A stretch of DNA of 39,515 nucleotides from Comamonadaceae bacterium (GTDB lineage: Bacteria; Pseudomonadota; Gammaproteobacteria; Burkholderiales; Burkholderiaceae_C), in the NCBI GenBank assembly GCA_947485165.1, contig CANKRG010000015.1, positions 1-39,515 on the forward strand, in the 5' to 3' direction. Positions 1 through 7,155 of the stretch are shown here, one piece after another; the stretch's first letter is position 1; every line of letters starts with the position of its first letter. The position numbers and the translations under genes are program-made. The notes beneath the pieces were generated by a model. The model had not been told where the DNA came from. It made no database searches and worked only from the letters and a program-made list of their open reading frames with translations.

Positions 1-87
1 AACTGGGCAACTTGTCACCCAACGCTTTCGAGCGTGAATCGACATCAAAAAAATCTATCAAACTGTCCGAAATTACTTGACCACTAC

Positions 88-219
88 ACCCCTCCCGTTC
101 GGGCTGAGCCCTTCGACGGGCTCAGGACAGGCTCTGTCGAAGCCTTCTCTAAGTTATTGATTTATAACGAAAGCATTTCGACAAGCTCAATGCGAACGGA
201 CTTATGCAGGTGTTCCCTA
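88..219. repeat. 132-bp direct repeat, copy 1 (contains REP family A palindrome)
   Basis: This block recurs at 3659-3790 with a single difference (A at 166 versus G at 3737). Inside it, 95-199 is a long imperfect palindrome that begins CCGTTCG and ends CGAACGG, with arms carrying the CTGAGCC / CTTCGAC and TCGACAAGCTCA words typical of REP-like elements. The two copies bracket the hydroxylase and LysR pair. Positions 1-87 hold nothing I recognise. Confidence 0.9.
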
Positions 220-259
220 GTGGTTGAATTTTGGTGAAAAACAGATTGCGCGGTGTCGA

Positions 260-2224
260 TCAGGCTTCTAACATGAAGCCGTCAAAAAATGCAGCCAACG
301 CGTCGGTTGCGTCCAACGGCAAAATATGCGCGATGTACTGGTCGGGGCGCACGATGACCAAGCAGCCGTTTTGGCAGTCGATTTGGCGCAAGTTGTAGAT
401 GTTTTGACTTTCGTCAGACAAAGCACAAAATACTTTTTCATAATCGCGTAAACCGTAGCGCCCTTTGTTTGGGAACAGCAGTTCGGGCATGGCATCAATA
501 CTTAGCTCATGGTGGCTTTGCTGAAACACGGCGCGCACATCGAAGACGGCGTCCACATCCGCACCTGCAGGGGTATAGCGCTTGAGCGGGGATTGCGGCG
601 ATTCAATGAGATAGCTGCACAGCTTGCCTAAGGGCGATGCTGACCCGGCATCATCACTCTGCCCCGCAAAGGCGATCAAACGCCAGCGGCCATCCGCTGC
701 CAGCGTCTCGCCCAGCTGCATCGGTTTGCCGTCGCCCAAACGGACGACCAGCGTGGAATGGAAGCGTGCGCCAATCGTCAGCCCTTCGGCCATGTGCTGG
801 TGGTCGGATGTGCCGGTGAGCAAGGCCGGTTGGTAGCGCGTGGCGGTGCCTGCAGTGTAGCGGCCATGCTGCACGAAGTAGCGCTGCACCTCGGACGGCT
901 CCATGCCCGTACCGGCAGCGTCGCCGGGCTTTTTCAAAGGCGCACTGAGCATCTTGGCCCATGCGCGGTCGAAGTCGATCAATTCTTTGGCCACCGCTTG
1001 CCGTTCTGCAGAATAGGTATGGAGTAGGCTGGCGGGGCTGCGCCCTTGCAAGACCGCCGCCAGCTTCCAGCCCAAGTTGAACGCATCTTGCATCGAGACG
1101 TTCATGCCCTGCCCTGCTTTCGGGCTGTGGGTGTGGCAGGCGTCGCCGGCAATGAAGATGTGCGGCAGACGCGTCACGACCTCCTCGGCTTGGAGGTCAT
1201 CGAACCGGTCGGTCAAGCGTTGGCCAATTTCATACACAGACCACCAAGCTACTTCTTTGATATCCAAGGTGTAGGGGTGGAAGATCCGCTTGGCGGCTGC
1301 AATCAATTGCTCATTTGTGATGTTGCGGCTGGAGACGCGCTCGTTAGGGTTAAGTTTGTCCAACTCCACATACAGGCGAACCAGGTAACCGCCTTCTCGC
1401 GGAATGATCAAGAGGCTGCCCTCGTCAGCAGACTGGATCAGCGATTTGAACCGGATGTCCGGAAAGTCTGTCACCACCAGCACGTCCATCACGCCCCAAG
1501 CGTGGTTGGCGGAATCACCTTTCAGTGTCAGTCCGATGGACTGGCGCACAGCGCTGCGCGCACCATCGCAGCCTACAACATAACGCGCGCGGATGGTTTC
1601 TATGGTGCCATCGTGACCATCGCCCTGCCGCTCAAACTGCGCCGTGACAGGATATGGGTTTGACGTATCCGCGTCACGTTCAAGCTTGACAAGGCGACGG
1701 CTATAGTGCGGTACTAGGCGCGATGCCGACTTTTGCATGAGCTCAAGATAAAAGTCGTGGACGCGCGCTTGGTTGAGAATCACGTGTGGCATGTGGGAGA
1801 GGCCTTCCTCCACATCAGGCACCCGCCCGCTACGCACAATGCGCTTGCGATCACCGTCTTTGGCGTCGTCAGGCTTCCAAAAGGTGGTCTCATTCACCCA
1901 ATAAGCCTCTTTCAACACACGGTCTGCAAAGCCAAAGGCCTGAAACATTTCCATGGTTCTACAGGCGACACCGTCAGCCTGCCCCAACTGCAAAGGCCCA
2001 GGTTTCTGCTCTACGATCACTGCTCGGATGTCCGGAAAGGCAGCCAATTGGGCGGCCAGAGTCAGCCCTGCTGGGCCACAACCGACGATGAGCACATCGG
2101 CTTCAGTGGGTAAAACACTATCTTCAGCACTAGTCATCGTCTGTGTCAAAGCTGATGAAGCTGTTGACGCAGCATCCAAAAGCCCTGGGTCACCGGTACG
2201 AAATCCATTGAGGTGAAATTGCAT
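260..2224 (-). CDS. mobA: FAD-dependent aromatic hydroxylase, MobA-like (probable 3-hydroxybenzoate 4-monooxygenase)
   Basis: A 654-residue class A flavoprotein monooxygenase of the PheA/TfdB/MobA group, which hydroxylates a phenolic ring using NAD(P)H and O2. Visible motifs: the dinucleotide fold VGCGPAGL at residues 47-54, the DG motif GCDGARSAVR near 218, and the second FAD motif AGDACHTHSPKAGQG near 365. The roughly 200-residue C-terminal part fits the thioredoxin-like domain of phenol hydroxylases. The length matches MobA (about 640). The N-terminus MQFHLNGF and the segment LGQADGVACRTMEMFQAFGF resemble 3-hydroxybenzoate 4-hydroxylase more than phenol 2-monooxygenase, but the substrate is inferred. 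The start is supported by GGGAGAG about 7 bases upstream. It is divergent from a LysR gene, its likely regulator. No ring-cleavage genes are adjacent, so the product (protocatechuate, if the call is right) would be processed elsewhere. Confidence 0.82.
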   Translation of the reverse strand: MQFHLNGFRTGDPGLLDAASTASSALTQTMTSAEDSVLPTEADVLIVGCGPAGLTLAAQLAAFPDIRAVIVEQKPGPLQLGQADGVACRTMEMFQAFGFADRVLKEAYWVNETTFWKPDDAKDGDRKRIVRSGRVPDVEEGLSHMPHVILNQARVHDFYLELMQKSASRLVPHYSRRLVKLERDADTSNPYPVTAQFERQGDGHDGTIETIRARYVVGCDGARSAVRQSIGLTLKGDSANHAWGVMDVLVVTDFPDIRFKSLIQSADEGSLLIIPREGGYLVRLYVELDKLNPNERVSSRNITNEQLIAAAKRIFHPYTLDIKEVAWWSVYEIGQRLTDRFDDLQAEEVVTRLPHIFIAGDACHTHSPKAGQGMNVSMQDAFNLGWKLAAVLQGRSPASLLHTYSAERQAVAKELIDFDRAWAKMLSAPLKKPGDAAGTGMEPSEVQRYFVQHGRYTAGTATRYQPALLTGTSDHQHMAEGLTIGARFHSTLVVRLGDGKPMQLGETLAADGRWRLIAFAGQSDDAGSASPLGKLCSYLIESPQSPLKRYTPAGADVDAVFDVRAVFQQSHHELSIDAMPELLFPNKGRYGLRDYEKVFCALSDESQNIYNLRQIDCQNGCLVIVRPDQYIAHILPLDATDALAAFFDGFMLEA

Positions 2225-2316
2225 GTTTTGTCTCTCCCTTATCTTCTTAAATTAATCTCAAGTTTGAAGAAACGAGACTATCGCAGGCTTGCACTATTCC
2301 GTCAAAGCCAACTATC

Positions 2317-2324
2317 GAATATTC
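2317..2324. promoter_or_regulatory. possible LysR operator in the divergent promoter region
   Basis: The 136-bp gap between the hydroxylase and the LysR gene contains the perfect palindrome GAATATTC, flanked by TAT/AGTAT words. LysR regulators commonly bind T-N11-A sites with dyad symmetry in such a gap. The assignment rests only on position and symmetry. Confidence 0.25.
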
Positions 2325-2360
2325 AGTATGCTTTTTTGATATACAGGGTTACACTTGGCT

Positions 2361-3269
2361 ATGGCAAAACTTGATCTGGACTGGCTCCCCGTTTTCGTTG
2401 AAATCTACAAAACACAAAGCGTTTCGCGCGCAGCGCAGGCGCTAGGTATGGAGCAGGCCAGTGCCAGCCTAGTGCTCAACAAGCTGCGCCGGCATTTTGA
2501 CGATCCGCTTTTTTGCCGCACCTTGTCCGGCATGTCACCCACACCACGGGCGCAAACCATCTATCCAGATTTACTGGAAGCCATACTGCGGATTGAAAAG
2601 GCACGCGGAACCGCAGGTCTATTCATGCCCCAACAGGCTTCACGCGAATTCCGAATTTGCATGACCGACATCAGTGAAATTGTCTTGCTGCCGCGACTCA
2701 TCAACCATCTCCAGACCATCGCGCCTGGCCTCGTTATCGCAGGTGAAAAGATTTCACCCGAGAGCCGACGCAGGTTGGAGTCTGGCGACGTCGACTTGGC
2801 CGTAGGTTTTACGCCAGATCTGGAAGCGGGTTTTTACCAGCAGGCCTTGTTTGCCCAAGACTTTGTCTGCCTCGCCTCTAGCGACCACCCACGCATTGGC
2901 GCAACACTCACGCTCAAGGCGTTTTTGGCCGAGGGACACATCCAGGTCATCGCTTCAGGTACGGGTCATTCTATTGTGGACAAGGTGTTGGCGCAAAACA
3001 AAGTGGAACGCCGCATTGTGCTGCGCGTGCCCAGCTTTCTGGGCGTGGCCCGTATCGTGGCCCAAACCGAGTTTTTGGTGATCGTGCCTCGGCAGCTTGG
3101 CATGGCGCTGGCGCAACAAGAGCGCGTAAAGGTGTTAGAGCCGCCCTTCGCTTTACCCAGCTACAAAGTTAAACAGCATTGGCACGAGCGCTACAACCTA
3201 GACGCAGCCAACATTTGGTTGCGCAAAACTATGGACGGGCTTTTTTCGGGTCAAGGGTTGGATGTTTAA
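2361..3269 (+). CDS. LysR-family transcriptional regulator
   Basis: A 302-residue LysR-type regulator. The N-terminal winged helix-turn-helix covers about residues 6-65, with the typical SVSRAAQALGMEQASASLVL recognition segment and DDPLFCR wing. An effector-binding substrate domain follows (about 85-295). It lies 136 bp from, and divergent to, the MobA-like hydroxylase, so it probably activates that gene in response to the aromatic substrate. The start is uncertain: TTG at 2355 has GGG six bases upstream, whereas ATG at 2361 is 12 bases from it. I give the ATG because its protein start (MAKLDLDWL) is usual for the family. Note that characterised MobR of Comamonas is a MarR-type protein, so the control differs from that precedent. 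Confidence 0.88.
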   Translation: MAKLDLDWLPVFVEIYKTQSVSRAAQALGMEQASASLVLNKLRRHFDDPLFCRTLSGMSPTPRAQTIYPDLLEAILRIEKARGTAGLFMPQQASREFRICMTDISEIVLLPRLINHLQTIAPGLVIAGEKISPESRRRLESGDVDLAVGFTPDLEAGFYQQALFAQDFVCLASSDHPRIGATLTLKAFLAEGHIQVIASGTGHSIVDKVLAQNKVERRIVLRVPSFLGVARIVAQTEFLVIVPRQLGMALAQQERVKVLEPPFALPSYKVKQHWHERYNLDAANIWLRKTMDGLFSGQGLDV

Positions 3270-3286
3270 ATTTCACAATAAACAGC

Positions 3287-3301
3287 TATTGAATATATAG
3301 C
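3287..3301. repeat. fragment of dispersed repeat family B
   Basis: Just after the LysR stop there is a GCTAT...ATAGC palindrome matching the first part of family B (see 15021-15067). The AGGCAA/AAATACG/CCGGCTA part is missing or decayed. Confidence 0.4.
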
Positions 3302-3321
3302 AAAATCAAACTACTTCTATG

Positions 3322-3404
3322 CCGGCGGCAAATCCGTGCAACTCCCATGCGCCACTTCCGCAGCCATGCCGATTGAATCGTCCAGTGTCGGATACGAATG
3401 GATA
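3322..3404 (-). pseudogene. decayed duplicate of the 3' end of lpdA
   Basis: These 83 bp align without gaps to 4685-4767, the last coding bases of lpdA, with about 11 differences by eye. In the minus frame both read SIGMAAEVAHGSCTDLPP, the conserved C-terminus of dihydrolipoamide dehydrogenase. Upstream of the match the reading frame (up to about 3532) has no recognisable dehydrogenase sequence, so this is an orphan tail and not a working gene. It marks the old downstream edge of lpdA and shows that the DNA between 3404 and 4685 arrived by insertion or segmental duplication. Confidence 0.85.
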
Positions 3405-3658
3405 GATGGCAAAGACTTCGCCAGGTGATTATTGACCAGTTGTATGAGAGGCTTGAACAAACATAATCTGCAGATACCGCACCCTAAGTAATGGGCATAG
3501 CACTTCATTGCAACATTACAGGACAGCCGCACTGACTGCTGCTTTTGAGTCGTGAACTCGACAATTAGCTACTACGCGAAATCAGGGTCGAGTTTGAGTG
3601 ACTACACCTTGTGCTGTCTATACAAATTCTGCCAATATTGCTAAGGAAGCTCTACATA

Positions 3659-3790
3659 ACCCCTCCCGTTCGGGCTGAGCCCTTCGACGGGCTCAGGACA
3701 GGCTCTGTCGAAGCCTTCTCTAAGTTATTGATTTATGACGAAAGCATTTCGACAAGCTCAATGCGAACGGACTTATGCAGGTGTTCCCTA
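3659..3790. repeat. 132-bp direct repeat, copy 2 (contains REP family A palindrome)
   Basis: Identical to 88-219 except for one base. The palindromic core lies at 3666-3770. It sits between the lpdA tail fragment and the AT-rich island. Confidence 0.9.
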
Positions 3791-3977
3791 ACTAACGAGT
3801 TATTTGTTACTAGGAAGAAATACTCGAAAATATCGCCTATATTGTAGATATAAATATACGATATTGTGTTATCTTGATTAAATTAATACAAAATTGATTA
3901 AACATACAAGAAACTAACATAAATTGTTAATAGCATTTAATACTCAGTAAAATAAGTAATTTATTGAGTAAATTAAG
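3791..3977. other. AT-rich non-coding stretch
   Basis: Strongly AT-rich DNA downstream of the three tiny membrane-protein genes. I see no gene, no clear terminator and no repeat in it. Its composition matches the adjacent island and contrasts with the surrounding core genes. Confidence 0.5.
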
Positions 3978-4118
3978 CTACTTATTATTTTGTTTTGCTT
4001 CTAAATTTTGAGTTTCCTCTTTGTTATTAATTTTTTTAAACTCTAAAACAGTCAAAACTAATCCAACTATTAGTAAAGCGAAGACTACAATAGCTCCGTA
4101 TAAAAGATTAAAATTCAT
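3978..4118 (-). CDS. tiny single-pass membrane protein (46 aa), unknown function
   Basis: A short gene overlapping the end of the preceding 61-residue gene through an ATGA (start at 4118, previous stop TGA at 4117-4115). It starts MNFNLLYGAIVVFALLIVGL: one hydrophobic helix (about residues 5-25) followed by a charged tail rich in Lys, Asn, Glu and Gln, ending KQNNK. I do not recognise the family. The case for a real gene is the four-base overlap, the clean helix-plus-charged-tail design, and the shared low GC of the three-gene set. Small accessory subunits of membrane complexes look like this, but no partner is identifiable here. Confidence 0.55.
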   Translation of the reverse strand: MNFNLLYGAIVVFALLIVGLVLTVLEFKKINNKEETQNLEAKQNNK

Positions 4119-4300
4119 AATTTTTTATGCCCCATCAACGCACACAGCTTGAAATAAATTCCAAATGTAAAAATTGCGGGGATCCAAATTGCAGTAAAGA
4201 TAGCCTGCTGCGGATCTTTAACTACAAACCAAAGATAAGCAGATATAACAAAAGAAAACAACACTGCTAGTATTATAAAAAAATCAGATCTTTTAAACAT
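4115..4300 (-). CDS. small two-helix membrane protein (61 aa), unknown function
   Basis: A 61-residue protein with two hydrophobic segments (about residues 6-27 and 33-52) joined by VVKDPQQ, beginning MFKRSDFF and ending with a basic GHKKL tail. The start is supported by GGGAG seven bases upstream. It is the middle gene of three minus-strand ORFs, 19 bp after the 84-residue gene and overlapping the 46-residue gene by four bases, so translation is probably coupled. Its DNA is far more AT-rich than lpdA. I do not recognise a function. Confidence 0.65.
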   Translation of the reverse strand: MFKRSDFFIILAVLFSFVISAYLWFVVKDPQQAIFTAIWIPAIFTFGIYFKLCALMGHKKL

Positions 4301-4319
4301 ATATTACTCCCAAAATTAA

Positions 4320-4574
4320 CTATTCTTCAAAATAATCTAAAAAGCCGTAACCTATTGCGCTTAATAAGCAGCCGGAAATAACGACCATACCAATCATACG
4401 AACACCTGACGAGAGACCGAAAGCAAAAATATCAAAACGCATCAAACCAATTATTCCTAGTACTAAACAAATACCACCTATTAATGCCAATGAGTTTCCA
4501 ATCAATACAGAAATATTAGCTATAGTTTTTTTGTAGCTGCTACTGAGCTTAGAATTATTTCCATTGTTTGACAT
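4320..4574 (-). CDS. small two-helix membrane protein (84 aa), unknown function
   Basis: An 84-residue protein with a polar N-terminus rich in Asn and Ser (about 18 residues), then two hydrophobic segments (about 20-45 and 55-76) and an acidic end DYFEE. It is the first gene of the AT-rich minus-strand set. No strong ribosome binding site is visible before the ATG at 4574, so the start is less certain than for the next gene. No family is recognised. It lies about 100 bp downstream of lpdA on the same strand, in DNA bracketed by lpdA and a stray copy of the lpdA tail, which fits acquisition by insertion. Confidence 0.6.
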   Translation of the reverse strand: MSNNGNNSKLSSSYKKTIANISVLIGNSLALIGGICLVLGIIGLMRFDIFAFGLSSGVRMIGMVVISGCLLSAIGYGFLDYFEE

Positions 4575-4673
4575 AAAAATATTTTATATGTTACACAAAA
4601 AACTTTTAAAAGCAAGTTTATTGTTTAAAGTCGACCGCCTGCCACCGATCAGCTGAAAATTTGTATGATGCAT

Positions 4674-6560
4674 TTAGCGTCGTACCGGCGGCAAATCCGT
4701 ACAACTGCCATGCGCCACTTCCGCAGCCATGCCGATGCTTTCACCCAGCGTCGGATGCGGATGGATGGTTTTGCCGATATCGACGGCATCTGCACCCATT
4801 TCAATCGCCAAGGCGATTTCACCGATCATGTCGCCAGCATGGGTGCCGACCATGCCACCGCCCAAGATTTTGCCGTGCCCGTGGGCTTCGGGTGAATCGT
4901 CAAACAGCAGTTTGGTGACGCCTTCGTCGCGGCCGTTGGCAATGGCGCGGCCTGAGGCGGTCCACGGGAACAGACCTTTTTTGACCTTGATGCCTTTGGC
5001 TTTGGCTTCGTCTTCTGTGAGGCCAACCCATGCTACTTCGGGGTCGGTGTAGGCGACGCTGGGAATCACACGGGCGTTGAACGCGGCGGCTGCCAGCTCT
5101 TTGTTGCCTTGCAGTTCGCCGGCGATGACTTCAGCCGCCACATGCGCTTCATGCACGGCTTTGTGCGCCAGCATGGGTTGGCCGACGATGTCACCAATCG
5201 CGAAAATATGGGACACATTGGTGCGCATTTGGATGTTGACGGGGATGAAGCCACGGTCTGTGACTTCTACGCCGGCTTTGTCTGCCGCAATCTTCTTGCC
5301 ATTTGGCGTGCGACCCACGGCCTGCAACACTAAGTCGTAGGTTTGTGGGGCAGGTGCTATGCCGCCCTCTTGGGCAGCGGCAAATGTCACCTCAATACCG
5401 GCTGGCGTGGCTTTGGCACCCACCGTTTTGGTATTCAACATGATGTTGTCAAAACGGGGCGCGTTCATTTTTTGCCAGATTTTGACCAAATCGCGGTCTG
5501 CACCTTGCATCAAACCGTCCATCATCTCAACCACGTCCAAGCGCGCGCCCAGAGTGGAATAGACCGTGCCCATCTCCAGACCAATGATGCCGCCACCCAA
5601 AATCAACATGCGTTTGGGCACTTCTTTGAGCGCCAACGCACCTGTGGAATCAACCACGCGCGGGTCTTCGGGCATGAAAGGCAGGCGAACCGCCTGGCTA
5701 CCGGCGGCGATGATGGCGTTTTTAAAAGCGATGACTTTTTTGGCGCCGGTTTTTTCTTGCGCTGTGCCTGTGGTTTCTTCTACTTCAATGTGGTTTGCGC
5801 TGACAAACGAGCCGTAGCCACGCACGATGGTGACTTTGCGCATTTTGGCCATGGCCGCCAAGCCGCCGGTCAATTTACCGATGACTTTGTCTTTATGACC
5901 GCGCAGCTTGTCGATATTGACAGCTGGTTTGCCGAAATCAATGCCCAAGTCACCTAAATGCGAGACTTCATCCATCACCGCTGCAACGTGCAATAACGCT
6001 TTCGATGGAATGCAACCCACGTTCAAACACACACCGCCAATCGTGGCGTAACGCTCTACCAAAACAACTTTCAAGCCTAAATCTGCCGCTCTAAAAGCCG
6101 CAGAATAGCCGCCTGGGCCACCACCTAACACCATCAAGTCGCAGTCTAAATCAACTGTTCCAGCGTAGCTTGATGCTATCGTATTAATAGCATTTAAGAC
6201 AACAAATACGCCGTCTGATATCGTATTTGAGGTTAATGCAGCAGTATCCGTTCGCCCTGAGCTTGTCGAAGGGTTTTGTGCAGGGACTTCGACAGGCTCA
6301 GTCCGAACGGCAGTAGCATCGCCAGCCACGTCCATCGTCATGATGACAGAGCCTTCTTTGACTTTGTCGCCAATTTTGATGCTCAAACCGGTGATCACTC
6401 CTGCGTGGCTGGACGGAATTTCCATGGACGCTTTGTCGGATTCAACCGTGATCAGGCTCTGTTCGACCTTGACCGTGTCACCCACTTTGACCAGCAATTC
6501 GATGACGGCAACTTCTTCGAAATCGCCAATATCGGGCACTTTGATGTCTATATTTGCCAT
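4674..6560 (-). CDS. lpdA: dihydrolipoamide dehydrogenase (E3) with N-terminal lipoyl domain
   Basis: A 628-residue E3 of the pyruvate dehydrogenase complex; it reoxidises dihydrolipoamide with NAD+. An N-terminal lipoyl domain (residues 1-80, lipoyl Lys43 in ESDKASME) is joined by a 55-residue linker to the flavoprotein disulfide reductase: FAD motif GGGPGG (146-151), redox pair Cys178-x4-Cys183, NAD motif GGGIIGLE, and the C-terminal HPHPT catalytic segment. The start at 6560 is chosen because MANIDIKVPDIGDF is the normal start of a lipoyl domain and AGAAGAGA precedes it; a longer in-frame extension upstream overlaps the previous gene and is unlikely. The linker contains two mobile palindromes in frame: family A (6248-6310, residues 84-105) and family B (6175-6218, residues 115-129). 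It is the last gene of the aceE-aceF-BPH-lpdA operon. Confidence 0.96.
   Translation of the reverse strand: MANIDIKVPDIGDFEEVAVIELLVKVGDTVKVEQSLITVESDKASMEIPSSHAGVITGLSIKIGDKVKEGSVIMTMDVAGDATAVRTEPVEVPAQNPSTSSGRTDTAALTSNTISDGVFVVLNAINTIASSYAGTVDLDCDLMVLGGGPGGYSAAFRAADLGLKVVLVERYATIGGVCLNVGCIPSKALLHVAAVMDEVSHLGDLGIDFGKPAVNIDKLRGHKDKVIGKLTGGLAAMAKMRKVTIVRGYGSFVSANHIEVEETTGTAQEKTGAKKVIAFKNAIIAAGSQAVRLPFMPEDPRVVDSTGALALKEVPKRMLILGGGIIGLEMGTVYSTLGARLDVVEMMDGLMQGADRDLVKIWQKMNAPRFDNIMLNTKTVGAKATPAGIEVTFAAAQEGGIAPAPQTYDLVLQAVGRTPNGKKIAADKAGVEVTDRGFIPVNIQMRTNVSHIFAIGDIVGQPMLAHKAVHEAHVAAEVIAGELQGNKELAAAAFNARVIPSVAYTDPEVAWVGLTEDEAKAKGIKVKKGLFPWTASGRAIANGRDEGVTKLLFDDSPEAHGHGKILGGGMVGTHAGDMIGEIALAIEMGADAVDIGKTIHPHPTLGESIGMAAEVAHGSCTDLPPVRR
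6175..6218 (+). repeat. repeat family B copy inside lpdA
   Basis: Shows GCTAT...ATAGC, then AAGACAA, AAATACG and a changed end (CCGTCTG). Read on the lpdA strand it encodes part of the interdomain linker, including AINTIAS. A related copy in aceF encodes AIQTIAS. Confidence 0.75.
6248..6310. repeat. REP family A copy inside lpdA
   Basis: A 63-bp palindrome, CCGTTCGCCCTGAGCTTGTC to CTCAGTCCGAACGG, exactly 21 codons. On the lpdA strand it is translated as [19 protein letters not shown] between the lipoyl and flavoprotein domains. Confidence 0.9.
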
Positions 6561-6573
6561 GTTGTTGTCTCTT

Positions 6574-7155
6574 CTATTTAAGTTTAATGGTGAACAAATC
6601 CATAGATCCACCGGAATTTTTGTCAAACTCGCAGCCCGCTTTGATGGCTGCTTCAGCCACTTCACGCGCGGTTTTGGCTTTGGCATAGGTGGCGTGCATG
6701 GCACCCAGAGCGAAGCCACGGCCGGAACCAATACCCCAAAACTCTTTGAATTCAAACACTTCGCGGTAGCTGTACAGACCGTAAATACCGGTCTGGTTGG
6801 CTATCAATACGCTGAACTGGCTGGACTCATACGGATCGTTGTCCTCTTCCTTAGTTTGCATGAAATAGGTTTCTTTGAGCATGGGGTGCAGCTTCAAGAA
6901 GGTGTCAAACACCTCGTCTTTGCTGCCAAACAAACGCTCAGCTTTGGACAAAGCGTTGATGGCTTTGCGCAGCGCAGGGAAATGCGCCACCGTGCCAGCC
7001 ATACCAATGTAGGTCGGGCCGGATGCCGTGTCGAACTTGAAGATTTTGGTGTTGTCTTCAAACCGGTGGTTCAAGCGGGTATCGCCAAACGTCACCAGCG
7101 TTTCCGCTGCAATGACGATCTGCTGGCCCTTTTTAACGACAACAACCGTGGTCAT
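6574..7155 (-). CDS. betaproteobacterial proteasome homologue (BPH), Ntn-hydrolase
   Basis: A 193-residue protein of the proteasome beta-subunit (T1, Ntn-hydrolase) superfamily, closest to the BPH type described from betaproteobacteria, which forms a two-ring tetradecamer. After removal of Met the nucleophile would be Thr1 of TTVVVVKKG. A lysine at mature position 36 (NTKIF) fits the catalytic Lys33, MAGTVAHF fits the glycine turn, and GSGRGFALGAM fits the SGS/GSG substrate-site loop. Mature position 17 is Glu (IAAETLVTFG) where proteasomes and HslV usually have Asp. The ATG overlaps the aceF stop (ATGA, 7155-7152), and lpdA begins 13 bp after its end, so it is made with pyruvate dehydrogenase. 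No ATPase partner is nearby. HslV is less likely, because the characteristic HslV sequence and an hslU neighbour are absent. Confidence 0.85.
   Translation of the reverse strand: MTTVVVVKKGQQIVIAAETLVTFGDTRLNHRFEDNTKIFKFDTASGPTYIGMAGTVAHFPALRKAINALSKAERLFGSKDEVFDTFLKLHPMLKETYFMQTKEEDNDPYESSQFSVLIANQTGIYGLYSYREVFEFKEFWGIGSGRGFALGAMHATYAKAKTAREVAEAAIKAGCEFDKNSGGSMDLFTIKLK

Noticed and set aside
34-237. Open reading frame across the first 132-bp repeat
   Set aside because: The translation comes mostly from the palindromic element and reappears at the second copy; no ribosome binding site or protein family.
3317-3532. A 71-residue minus-strand ORF containing the lpdA-like tail
   Set aside because: Only the last ~28 codons resemble LpdA; the rest has no recognisable content, so I treat it as a gene fragment.
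6561-6755. N-terminal extension of LpdA by 65 residues
   Set aside because: It overlaps the BPH coding sequence in another frame, while MANIDIKVPDIGDF at 6560 is the usual lipoyl-domain start with its own ribosome binding site.
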